Positions 1-7,132 of a stretch of 64,000 nt of DNA are shown here, piece after piece (within the stretch, counting starts at the first letter, position 1; each line of letters starts with the position of its first letter). The notes beneath the pieces were generated by a model, which made no database searches, was not told the origin of the DNA, and saw only the letters and a list, made by a program, of their open reading frames with translations. The stretch lies in the NCBI RefSeq assembly GCF_014648775.1, contig NZ_BMRT01000012.1:62001-126000 (forward strand), read 5' to 3'. Origin of the DNA: Streptomyces abikoensis (GTDB lineage Bacteria > Actinomycetota > Actinomycetes > Streptomycetales > Streptomycetaceae). The translations under genes and the position numbers were made by a program.

Positions 1-111
1 CGCCGCGACGCCCGCCACCGCGACCGGCACGGCGTAGCGGACGGCTTTGCGACGGCGCCGGGCCGGGCCCTCGAAGTCCTGGACCTCTGATGTCGGCTGG
101 TTCCCTGCCAT
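1..111 (-). CDS. N-terminus of an anchored or exported protein (cut by window edge)
   Basis: An ATG at 111, read leftwards, opens 37 codons to the window edge. It is preceded by a good ribosome binding site (GGAGGG on the minus strand, about 9 bases upstream). The product begins MAGNQPTSEVQDF, then an arginine-rich stretch (RRRRK) and the beginning of a hydrophobic segment (YAVPVAVAGVAA), which looks like an N-terminal membrane anchor or signal peptide. In Streptomyces a LolA-like/DUF2092 protein often begins this way, but too little is visible to assign a family. It lies downstream of the polyprenyl synthase gene in the same direction, after a 160-base gap. Confidence 0.55.
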   Translation of the reverse strand, partial: MAGNQPTSEVQDFEGPARRRRKAVRYAVPVAVAGVAA

Positions 112-275
112 GTGCTCTACCCTCCGTCGTCGGCAGCGGCCTTACCCTTCGATTCCATCAGGGTGGCGGCTTCCCGTCGTCAGCCGACGGGATCAACTCC
201 CCGTACGCCTTGGGTATGACGCGCGAGCCGAGCGGCGGAGTTCCCCCGGAGCCGTCGGGCCATCAGCCGCGGCCG

Positions 276-1289
276 CTAGCCCGCGCGGTGCACCACCGCG
301 TCGCACAGCTCTTCGAGCGCCGTCCGCGCGGCGCACGCGGGCAGCGGGGCCAGGGTGGCCCGCGCCTCCTCGGCGTAGCGGACGGTGTCCCGGCGGGCCT
401 GCTCCAGCGCCGGGTGGGCGCGCAGCCGGCGGAGCACCTCGGCGTGGCGGGCGTCGTCGTCGAGGTCGCCCTCGAGCATCCGGCACAGCTCCAGGTCCTC
501 GGGGTCGCCGGTGGCGGCGGCCCGGGCCCGCAGGTGGAGGACGGGCAGGGTGGGGATGCCCTCACGGAGGTCGGTGCCGGGGGTCTTGCCGGACTCGTGG
601 GAGTCGCTGGCGATGTCCAGCACGTCGTCGGCGAGCTGGAAGGCGATGCCCAGGCGCTCGCCGTAGTGGGTGAGGATCTCGACGATGCGCTCGTCGGCGC
701 CGGACATCATGGCGCCGTAGCGGCCGGCGACGGCGACCAGGGAGCCGGTCTTGCCGGCGAGGACGTCGAGGTAGTGGTCGATGGGGTCGCGGCCGTTCTG
801 GGGGCCGGCCGTCTCCAGGATCTGGCCGGTGACCAGGCGCTCGAAGGCCTCGGCCTGGATCCGCACGGCCTCGGGGCCGAGATCGGCGAGGATCCGGGAG
901 GCGCGGGAGAAGAGGAAGTCGCCGGTGAGGACGGCCACGGAGTTGCCCCAGTTCACATTGGCGCTGGGCACACCGCGGCGGACGTCGGCCTCGTCCATGA
1001 CGTCGTCGTGGTAGAGGGTGGCCAGATGGGTGAGCTCGACGACGACGGCCGAGGGCACCACGCCGGGGGCGTAGGGGTCGCCGAACTGCGCGGCGAGCGA
1101 CACCAGCAGGGGGCGGAACCGCTTGCCTCCGGCCTTGACCAGGTGCTGGGCGGCCTCGGTGATGAAGGGCACGCCGCTCTTGGTGGCCTCGATGAGGCCC
1201 TCCTCGACAGCGGCCAACCCGGCCTGGACATCGGCTTCAAGAGCCTGGTCCCGCACGCTCAGCCCAAAGAAAGGCCCGACGACGGTCAC
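276..1289 (-). CDS. Long-chain polyprenyl diphosphate synthase (menaquinone side chain)
   Basis: All-trans prenyltransferase that condenses isopentenyl diphosphate onto an allylic diphosphate to build a C35-C50 chain. The product has the conserved GGKRFRP block (about residues 54-60), a first Asp-rich motif DDVMD (95-99) and a second QLADDVLD (219-225) that bind Mg-diphosphate. The residues just before the first motif are small (Ala, Thr at positions -5 and -4), which fits a long product. The length, 337 aa, is normal for heptaprenyl to nonaprenyl synthases. A GTG at 1298 is possible, but it abuts the AGGAG; the GTG at 1289 sits 8 bases from it and gives the usual start. The proximity to nuo and menaquinone genes suggests the menaquinone tail as product (inference). 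Confidence 0.93.
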   Translation of the reverse strand: MTVVGPFFGLSVRDQALEADVQAGLAAVEEGLIEATKSGVPFITEAAQHLVKAGGKRFRPLLVSLAAQFGDPYAPGVVPSAVVVELTHLATLYHDDVMDEADVRRGVPSANVNWGNSVAVLTGDFLFSRASRILADLGPEAVRIQAEAFERLVTGQILETAGPQNGRDPIDHYLDVLAGKTGSLVAVAGRYGAMMSGADERIVEILTHYGERLGIAFQLADDVLDIASDSHESGKTPGTDLREGIPTLPVLHLRARAAATGDPEDLELCRMLEGDLDDDARHAEVLRRLRAHPALEQARRDTVRYAEEARATLAPLPACAARTALEELCDAVVHRAG

Positions 1290-1409
1290 GAGGGTCACTC
1301 CTGTCTGCCTGCGAACACGGGGATTGTCGATGTGTCGCTGTCTTCACCAAAAGTCAGCGTATCCGGTCGGCTGTCGATCACCGTGGGCACCCTCAGCCAC
1401 CACAGCAGG

Positions 1410-1453
1410 ACAGTGGCCCCGGCGCCGCCGTTCGGCAGCGCCGGGGCCACTGT
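1410..1453. terminator. Strong hairpin between flavoprotein and polyprenyl synthase genes
   Basis: A GC-rich inverted repeat: the arm at about 1410-1425 pairs with 1438-1453, with a short loop. On the plus strand it is followed by TTCTTTTT; on the minus strand, where both neighbours are transcribed, there is no U-tract, as is common for Streptomyces terminators. It probably ends the ATP-grasp/flavoprotein transcript at least in part. Confidence 0.6.
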
Positions 1454-1507
1454 TCTTTTTCCAGCCAATACTCCCCTGAAAGGCACGGCCCCCTAAACCA
1501 CGGGCCA

Positions 1508-2731
1508 TCACCCCAGCCCCGCCACCGCCCTGGCCAGCCGGGGGGAGGCGTACGCGGTGCCGCAGACGAAGCGCATGACGGGCCCGTAGCTGGCGGCGGC
1601 GGGCAGGCCGGTGAAGTGCAGTCCCGGTACGGAGGAGCGATATCCGGCCATCAGCCGGGGCCCTCCGGCGCTCACCTGGAGGCGGGTGCGCAGCCCGGTG
1701 CCGAGGAAGTCCATGGCCGCCACATCCATCCGGTAGCCGGTGGCGGCGATGACGTGGTCGGCGCGGAGTTCGCTCTCGGTGCCGTCCCGGTCGGGGCCGT
1801 CGCCCGACGCTGTCAGCGTAAGAACTGGACGGCCTGATTCCACTCGGGCGCGGACGATCCGCTTCCCCTCGGTGACCTCCACCCGGCCCACGAAGCGCTC
1901 GCGCAGCCACCACGCGCCCAGCGGCCCCAGCACCCGGCGCACCAGGTACTGCCGGGTGGGCGCGGGCAGCCGGCGGAAGCCGTCCGCGTAGTACGAGAAG
2001 GCGTACAGCGACCAGGCGCGCCCGAAGGGGGTGTCGGGCTTGAACAGCGGCTGCCCGTCGGGCGCCGCACCGAAACGGACCGCGCCCCGCCGCCGGGCCA
2101 GCACCCGTACGGACGCCGCGCCCGCCTCGGCCAGCAGCACGGCGGTCTCCAGCGCCGACTGCCCGGCACCCACGACCACGACGTCCTTGCCCACCAGCGG
2201 CGAGAGGTCGCGGTGCTGGGAGCTGTGCGAGATCGGCCCGCTCGCCGAGGGCCCGCCCGGGACGGCCGCCGCGAGCTCGGGCGGCAGCTGGGCGAGCCCG
2301 CTCAGCCCCGTGGCGACGACCACGGCCCGTGCCGTGAACTGCTCCCCCGAGTCCAGCTTCAGCTCGAAGCCACCGCCGGGGCCGCGCCGGTCGACCGACA
2401 CCACCCGCTCCCGCTCCAGCTGGGGCACCAGCCGCTGCTGGAACCACATCCCGTACCCGGCGAAGGTCTCCACCGGAATGGCGTCCCAGTCGGACTCGAA
2501 GCGGCGCTCGCCGACGTCCTGGCAGTAGTCGAAAAGGGTGTGACCGGGCTGAGGGGCGTCGATGTCGGAGGCGGCGGGAGTGGATTTCAGCAGCATCCCG
2601 GCGGGCATGTGCTCCCGCCAGCTCACCATGGGCGAGCCGAAGACGCGTGTCGGCACGGCACGCGCTTTGAGGTGGGCTGCGGTCGAGAGGCCGTACGGAC
2701 CGGCCCCGATGACGGCTACGGGAAGTGTCAC
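1508..2731 (-). CDS. FAD/NAD(P)-binding flavoprotein oxidoreductase
   Basis: A 407-aa two-dinucleotide-binding-domain flavoprotein. An N-terminal FAD site (VAVIGAGPYGLS, residues 5-16) and a second Rossmann site (VVVVGAGQSALE, near residue 190) for NAD(P)H are clear, as is the ATG-type motif (VVVATGLSGL). The architecture is that of flavin-dependent monooxygenases and the lysine/ornithine N-hydroxylase-like clan, but the substrate cannot be read from sequence. The GTG start at 2731 has GGGAGGGG just upstream. It follows the ATP-grasp gene in the same direction after about 140 bases that hold a 16-base tandem repeat, so the two probably form a pair, perhaps modifying the same carboxylate or amine compound (inference). 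Confidence 0.85.
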   Translation of the reverse strand: MTLPVAVIGAGPYGLSTAAHLKARAVPTRVFGSPMVSWREHMPAGMLLKSTPAASDIDAPQPGHTLFDYCQDVGERRFESDWDAIPVETFAGYGMWFQQRLVPQLERERVVSVDRRGPGGGFELKLDSGEQFTARAVVVATGLSGLAQLPPELAAAVPGGPSASGPISHSSQHRDLSPLVGKDVVVVGAGQSALETAVLLAEAGAASVRVLARRRGAVRFGAAPDGQPLFKPDTPFGRAWSLYAFSYYADGFRRLPAPTRQYLVRRVLGPLGAWWLRERFVGRVEVTEGKRIVRARVESGRPVLTLTASGDGPDRDGTESELRADHVIAATGYRMDVAAMDFLGTGLRTRLQVSAGGPRLMAGYRSSVPGLHFTGLPAAASYGPVMRFVCGTAYASPRLARAVAGLG

Positions 2732-2798
2732 GGATCCCCTCCCAGGGCACGCGGGGTGTTCGGCGTGGCGAATACGGGCGTTGTCGCGTTCTCGGGTG

Positions 2799-2885
2799 GT
2801 GCTCGTTACCGCTGGTGCTCGTTATCGGTGCAGATCGTTATCGGTGCTGATCGCTATCGCTGGTGCTCGTTATCGGTGGTGCTCG
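2799..2885. repeat. Five and a half tandem copies of a 16-base repeat
   Basis: Units begin at 2799, 2815, 2831, 2847 and 2863, with a 7-base partial copy at 2879. The consensus is GTGCTCGTTATCGGTG; units 2 and 5 are identical to it, and units 1, 3 and 4 differ at two to four positions. The array starts inside the ATP-grasp/flavoprotein spacer and runs across the ATP-grasp stop codon (TAA at 2870-2872). It is more AT-rich than its surroundings. Confidence 0.9.
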
Positions 2886-4162
2886 ACGGACGAGGCCGCC
2901 GAAGCGGCCGAGGCAGCCGAGGCGGCGCGGCGCCGGCTGCGCCACAGCTGCCACAGATGCCGGGCACCCGGTCGTACGAACCGGGCGAGCATGGTGAAGA
3001 AGGGCTTCATGTCGTCACGGGCGGCCCACGCCAGCTCGGTGCCGCTGGCCCGGGCGGGGGCGTGCGGCGTGGTGTAGCCGCTGCGCCGGTAGGCGGCGAA
3101 GGCGGGCAGGTCGATGTTCTCCACGATGAAACGGCGGCCGGTGAGCTGCTCGGCCTCCGGGACGGCCCGGCCGGTGAGGTCCAGGTGCTGGGCCCGGACG
3201 ACGTCGATGCCGGCCTCGTTCTCGAAGAGGCGGAACTGGGCGCCCATGCGGGGGTTGAAGTCCAGCAGCTTGTACCGGCCGTCACGCCGGTCGAAGCGCC
3301 AGTCCAGGTCGATGATCCCGCAGAAGCCGATCTGCTTGATGAACTGCGCCGCCATGGCCGCCAGTTCCGGGTTGTCGACGACGTAGGCGTTGGCGGTCAT
3401 GCCCGCGTGCGGCGGCCAGGAGCGCACCTTCACGCCCGTGAACATCGCCAGCGGGGTGGACTCGGCGTCGAAGTAGGCGTGGACGATCCAGTCCTCGGCG
3501 TCCTCGCGCGGCAGGTACTCCTGGAGGATCACCCCCGGGGAGGGCCCCCAGCCGCGCGCCAGCTCCAGCAGCTCCCGCGGCCCGCCGATCCGGGTGGTGC
3601 CGTGCACCGCGGGGCGCCGCCGCCGCTCGAACGCCTCGCGGTTCTTGGCGACGACCGGGTACGTGGCGATCGCGGCGTACTTCTCGATCTCCTCGAACGA
3701 CGCGGGGAACAGCGTGGCCGGGGCGGGCACCCCGTGCTCCACGCACAGCTCGTGCAGCCCCTGCTTGCTGGCCAGCCGGCGCGGCAGCGCGGGCTCCACG
3801 GGCGGGAAGAGGAAACGGCCCGCGAGCGACTCGGCGTGCTCGGCGATCAGGACCGCCGCCTCCTCGTCGGTGGGGATCAGCACGGCCGGGCGCCCGATCC
3901 GCCGCCCGATCCCCAGCAGGCCCGCCACCAGCTCCTCCGCCCGCTCCGTACCGGTCGTCGGCCAGACGAAACCGGAACGCAGATAGCGGGAGAGGGCGGC
4001 GGGGGTCCATCTGTCCTCGGTGACGGCGTACATCGGAACGCCCAGCCTGCCGAGGCTGCGGATGGCGCCGACGCCGCCATGGTGCAGGGGATAGTCGCCG
4101 ATCTTCACAATCAGCCCGGGTACGGACCGGTCCGCCGCCACGGGCGCGATCCTGCTCGCCAC
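2870..4162 (-). CDS. ATP-grasp carboxylate-amine ligase family protein
   Basis: About 430 aa. The N-terminal part resembles a pre-ATP-grasp domain (KIGDYPLHHGGVGAIRSLGR). The ATP-grasp core follows, with the nucleotide-binding strand (YPVVAKNRE), an ILQEYLP hinge and a metal-binding C-terminal block (LLDFNPRMGAQFRLFENEAG). Such enzymes activate a carboxylate as acyl phosphate and join it to an amine or other nucleophile; substrates here are unknown. A GTG at 4168 exists, but GAGGGGGG abuts it, so the GTG at 4162 is better spaced. The C-terminus ends in a basic tract with AAS repeats, encoded by a degenerate 9-base repeat at about 2892-2933. Transcribed towards the flavoprotein, its likely partner. 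Confidence 0.85.
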   Translation of the reverse strand: MASRIAPVAADRSVPGLIVKIGDYPLHHGGVGAIRSLGRLGVPMYAVTEDRWTPAALSRYLRSGFVWPTTGTERAEELVAGLLGIGRRIGRPAVLIPTDEEAAVLIAEHAESLAGRFLFPPVEPALPRRLASKQGLHELCVEHGVPAPATLFPASFEEIEKYAAIATYPVVAKNREAFERRRRPAVHGTTRIGGPRELLELARGWGPSPGVILQEYLPREDAEDWIVHAYFDAESTPLAMFTGVKVRSWPPHAGMTANAYVVDNPELAAMAAQFIKQIGFCGIIDLDWRFDRRDGRYKLLDFNPRMGAQFRLFENEAGIDVVRAQHLDLTGRAVPEAEQLTGRRFIVENIDLPAFAAYRRSGYTTPHAPARASGTELAWAARDDMKPFFTMLARFVRPGARHLWQLWRSRRRAASAASAASAASSVEHHR

Positions 4163-4492
4163 CAGCACCCCCCTCGGCCACCCAGCCTCAGCGGCCCCCC
4201 ACTGTGTGTGACCCGACTTAGGACGCTACTTCGGAATCGACTACTCCAGCAAGGAGTTACCGGACATTGCCCTCCCTTTAGCCAGCGGTCGGACACCTGT
4301 CGGACACCTCGTGCCCGGACGGCTTCACCCTTGCGGTGTCTTCCGGGGGACAACCCCCGGACCCCCGGCCGGAACCGCAGGCCCACGGGGGCTGCCGAAC
4401 CTATATCGCGGAGGGAAACGTAAGTACTGTGTGGATCAGGTCACCGGGCCCATCAGGCCCCTGAGCTCACCGGAAGGCGAGGCAGCGTCCCC
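4163..4492. promoter_or_regulatory. Divergent intergenic region between ATP-grasp and fumarylacetoacetase genes
   Basis: A 330-base non-coding stretch between divergent genes. It contains an exact 11-base tandem repeat (GTCGGACACCT at 4288-4298 and 4299-4309, one helical turn apart) and a hairpin around 4330-4352 with GGGGG/CCCCC arms. No convincing -10/-35 pair stands out. A GGAAGG 18-23 bases before the fumarylacetoacetase ATG is the nearest ribosome-binding-like sequence. Confidence 0.5.
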
Positions 4493-5680
4493 ATGCCCCA
4501 GAACCGCCCCGAGCTGCCCGAAGGCGACCCCTTCGGCGCGGACACCCTCCCGTACGGCGTCTTCACCACCGCGGACGCTCCCGACCGCCCCCGGATCGGC
4601 GTGCGCTACGGCGCGTACGTCCTGGACGTCGCCGCGGCCGCCGCCGACCACGGCTCCGCCCACGCCGAGCTGCTCGCCGCGCCCACGCTCAACCCCCTGC
4701 TGGCCGCCGGCCGCCCCACCTGGCAGGCTGTGCGCGCGGAGATCCGCGGCTGGCTGGACGGGCCGTACTTCCACCCGCTGGCGGAGGTCACGCTGCGGCT
4801 GCCCTTCGAGGTCGCCGACTACGTCGACTTCTACGCCAGCGAGCACCACGCCTCCAACGTGGGCCGCATCTTCCGCCCCGACGCGCCGGAGCCGCTCACC
4901 CCGAACTGGAAGCACCTGCCGATCGGTTACCACGGCCGCGCCGGCACGATCGTCGTCTCGGGCACCGACGTCGTCCGCCCCCAGGGCCAGCGCAAGGCCC
5001 CCACCGACACCACCCCCACCTTCGGCCCCTCCCTGCGCCTGGACATCGAGGCCGAGGTCGGCTTCGTCGTCGGCACCCCCGCCCCCGAGAACACCCCCGT
5101 GCCGCTCGACGCCTTCCGCGAGCACGTCTTCGGCGTCTGCCTCGTCAACGACTGGTCGGCCCGCGACCTCCAGGCCTGGGAGTACGTGCCGCTGGGCCCC
5201 TTCCTCGGCAAGTCCTTCGCCACGTCCGTCTCCGCGTGGATCACCCCGCTGGACGCCCTCGACGCGGCGCGCACGCCCGCGCCGGAGCGCACCCACCCGC
5301 TGCTCCCCTACCTGGACGACGCGAAGGCCGAGCCCGGCGGCATCGACCTGCGCATCGAGGTGCGGATCAACGACGAGCTCGTCTCCCGGCCGCCCTTCTC
5401 CGCCATGTACTGGACGGCCGCCCAGCAGCTGGCCCACATGACGGTCAACGGCGCCTCGCTGCGCACCGGCGACTTCTACGCCTCCGGCACGGTCTCCGGC
5501 CCCGAGCCGGACCAGCTGGGCTGCCTGCTCGAACTCACCAAGGGCAAGGGCCCCTGGCTGGCGGACGGCGACGTGGTGACCATCACCGCGTGGGCGCCCG
5601 GCGCGAACGGCGCGCGCGTCGGCCTGGGCGAGGTCACCGGGCGGATCGCCCCGGCGCGCGAGGCGGCGCCCGGCGCATGA
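4493..5680 (+). CDS. fahA: Fumarylacetoacetase
   Basis: Hydrolyses 4-fumarylacetoacetate to fumarate and acetoacetate, the last step of tyrosine/homogentisate breakdown in the cytoplasm. The 395-aa product has an N-terminal SH3-like domain and the FAH catalytic domain. The metal ligand Asp in YVDFYAS (residue 112) and the catalytic His of EHHASNVG (119) are present, followed by the metal-binding E-x-E region (DIEAEVGFVVG, about 183-193) and NDWSARDLQAWEYVPLGPF. Length is close to the family norm (about 420). The stop overlaps the start of the GPP34 gene (ATGA at 5677-5680), so the two are translationally coupled. No other homogentisate-pathway gene is in view. Confidence 0.95.
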   Translation: MPQNRPELPEGDPFGADTLPYGVFTTADAPDRPRIGVRYGAYVLDVAAAAADHGSAHAELLAAPTLNPLLAAGRPTWQAVRAEIRGWLDGPYFHPLAEVTLRLPFEVADYVDFYASEHHASNVGRIFRPDAPEPLTPNWKHLPIGYHGRAGTIVVSGTDVVRPQGQRKAPTDTTPTFGPSLRLDIEAEVGFVVGTPAPENTPVPLDAFREHVFGVCLVNDWSARDLQAWEYVPLGPFLGKSFATSVSAWITPLDALDAARTPAPERTHPLLPYLDDAKAEPGGIDLRIEVRINDELVSRPPFSAMYWTAAQQLAHMTVNGASLRTGDFYASGTVSGPEPDQLGCLLELTKGKGPWLADGDVVTITAWAPGANGARVGLGEVTGRIAPAREAAPGA

Positions 5681-6447
5681 GCACCACCCCCTCCTCCGGC
5701 CTCACCTTGCCGGAGGAGCTGATACTCCTCTCCCACGCCCCGTCCGACGGCAAGCGGCTGTGCGCCACACGGAACCTGGCGTACGGCCTGGCCGGGGCGG
5801 TCCTGGCCGAGCTGGAGCTGCGCGGGCTCGCGGCGGAGGACCGCGGCGGCCCCGTCAGGGTCCCCGGCATCCCGCCGGCGGACCAGCGGCTCGCCCTGCC
5901 GCTGGCGAGCCTGCCCGAGCTCGGCAAGCCCGGGTCGAAGGGCCGCTCGCGCCTCTTCCGGCTGGGTACCTCGACGCACCGGTGGGTCCGGACGGCCGCC
6001 CGGCACGTGGAGGAGCCCTGGATCGTCGGACTGGTGGAGCGCGGGATCCTCACCCCGAAGGCTCCGGAGCGGTTCGCCGTCGTCCGGCAACTGCGCTACG
6101 CCGTGGGGCCGAACGACCTCACCACCGCGGCCCGGCAGCGCTTCGCGGAAGCCCGGGAGGCCGGTTTCCCCGTCCGGCGGGACCGGATGCTCGCCGGGCT
6201 GGTGTCCGCGACCGGTGTCGGCGCGGCCCTCTACCCGGGCTGGGGCCGCCGGGCCGACCGCAAGGAGCTGCGGCGCCACATGCGCGACGAGTGGACCGCC
6301 TACGCCGTGTACCGCAACGTCTCGGCGGACTCCTCCTCCAGCGGCAGTAGTAGCGGCGGTGACGGTGGCGACGGCGGTGGTCACTCCGGCGGGCACGGCT
6401 GCGGAGGCGGTGGCGGCTGCGGTGGGGGCGGCTGCGGAAGAGGTTGA
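5677..6447 (+). CDS. GPP34 (Golgi phosphoprotein 3-like) family protein with Gly/Cys/His tail
   Basis: A 256-aa protein whose first 215 residues match the GPP34 family (LTLPEELILLSHAPSDGKRL at the start, then GLAGAVLAELELRGL). In eukaryotes this fold binds phosphatidylinositol-4-phosphate; in actinomycetes its role is largely unknown. The last 40 residues are a Ser/Gly run followed by repeated GHG, GCG and GGGC units containing three His and Cys groups, which could bind metal. ATG is embedded in the fumarylacetoacetase stop (ATGA). The coupling to an amino-acid catabolic gene has no obvious functional explanation. Confidence 0.88.
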   Translation: MSTTPSSGLTLPEELILLSHAPSDGKRLCATRNLAYGLAGAVLAELELRGLAAEDRGGPVRVPGIPPADQRLALPLASLPELGKPGSKGRSRLFRLGTSTHRWVRTAARHVEEPWIVGLVERGILTPKAPERFAVVRQLRYAVGPNDLTTAARQRFAEAREAGFPVRRDRMLAGLVSATGVGAALYPGWGRRADRKELRRHMRDEWTAYAVYRNVSADSSSSGSSSGGDGGDGGGHSGGHGCGGGGGCGGGGCGRG

Positions 6448-6520
6448 CCCACCGGCGTGCTGCTAGCTTGTCGTGCCCGGCCCCACCGGGTCGGGACATG
6501 ACAAAAGAAAGGGCGCACAC

Positions 6521-7051
6521 GTGCGCAAGGCAGTACAGATCACGGGGGCGGCCGCGGTGGCCGCTGTGCTGATGACCGGCTGCGGCAGCAGCAGCGACAA
6601 GGGCGGGGACAAGAGCAAGGAGACCGGGGCCACCGCCCCGGCGACCGCCGACAGCGGCAAGCCCACCCCGGGCGGCGCCGCGACGAGCGCCCCCGCGCAG
6701 CGCGTCTCGGCCGCCGACCTCAAGGGCGGCTGGTCGAAGGGCAAGCTGTCCGACCAGAGCCTGCTGATCCTGTCGTTCGCCGGCAACAAGGTGGGACTCA
6801 GCGGGAAGACGGCGTGCTCCGGCACCGTCGTCGACAACGCGCAGCCCGTCACGCTGGAGATCACCCACTGCCAGGACGGCAGCACCGACTACAGCAAGGG
6901 CACCGTCAAGAGCTTCGACGGCAAGTCGCTGACGATCGCCTGGGCCTCCGGCAAGGAGGACACCCTCACCAAGGCCGTGGGCGCCGACGGCAAGCCCGCG
7001 GGTCTGCCCGCCGGCCTGCCGGCCGGCATCCCGGCCAAGCCCGCCGGCTGA
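6521..7051 (+). CDS. Small secreted lipoprotein, function unknown
   Basis: GTG at 6521 with AAAGAAAGGG upstream gives 176 aa. An earlier in-frame ATG (6473) would put 16 charged residues before the signal peptide and is rejected. The signal peptide (VRKAVQITGAAAVAAVLM) ends in a lipobox TGC, so the protein should be lipid-anchored outside the membrane. A Ser/Thr/Pro/Gly linker follows, then a compact domain (ADLKGGWSKGKLSDQSLLIL) with one Cys pair candidate. The C-terminus has GLPAGLPAGIPAKPAG repeats. The family was not recognised. Confidence 0.8.
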   Translation: MRKAVQITGAAAVAAVLMTGCGSSSDKGGDKSKETGATAPATADSGKPTPGGAATSAPAQRVSAADLKGGWSKGKLSDQSLLILSFAGNKVGLSGKTACSGTVVDNAQPVTLEITHCQDGSTDYSKGTVKSFDGKSLTIAWASGKEDTLTKAVGADGKPAGLPAGLPAGIPAKPAG

Positions 7052-7079
7052 CGTCGCCCCTGACGTACGGACGGACGTA

Positions 7080-7122
7080 TGACGGCGCCCGGCACCCCTC
7101 GCGGGGGTGCCGGGCGCCGTCA
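7080..7122. terminator. Bidirectional terminator between lipoprotein gene and nuoN
   Basis: A perfect 19-base-pair stem (arms 7080-7098 and 7104-7122) with a 5-base TCGCG loop, lying between convergent genes. No U-tract. Confidence 0.85.
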
Positions 7123-7132
7123 CGTCGTACGA

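Noticed and set aside
2213-4423. 736-codon open frame on the plus strand
   Set aside because: Antisense to the flavoprotein and ATP-grasp genes; composition is Gly/Arg/Pro-rich and has no family similarity. A GC-bias shadow.
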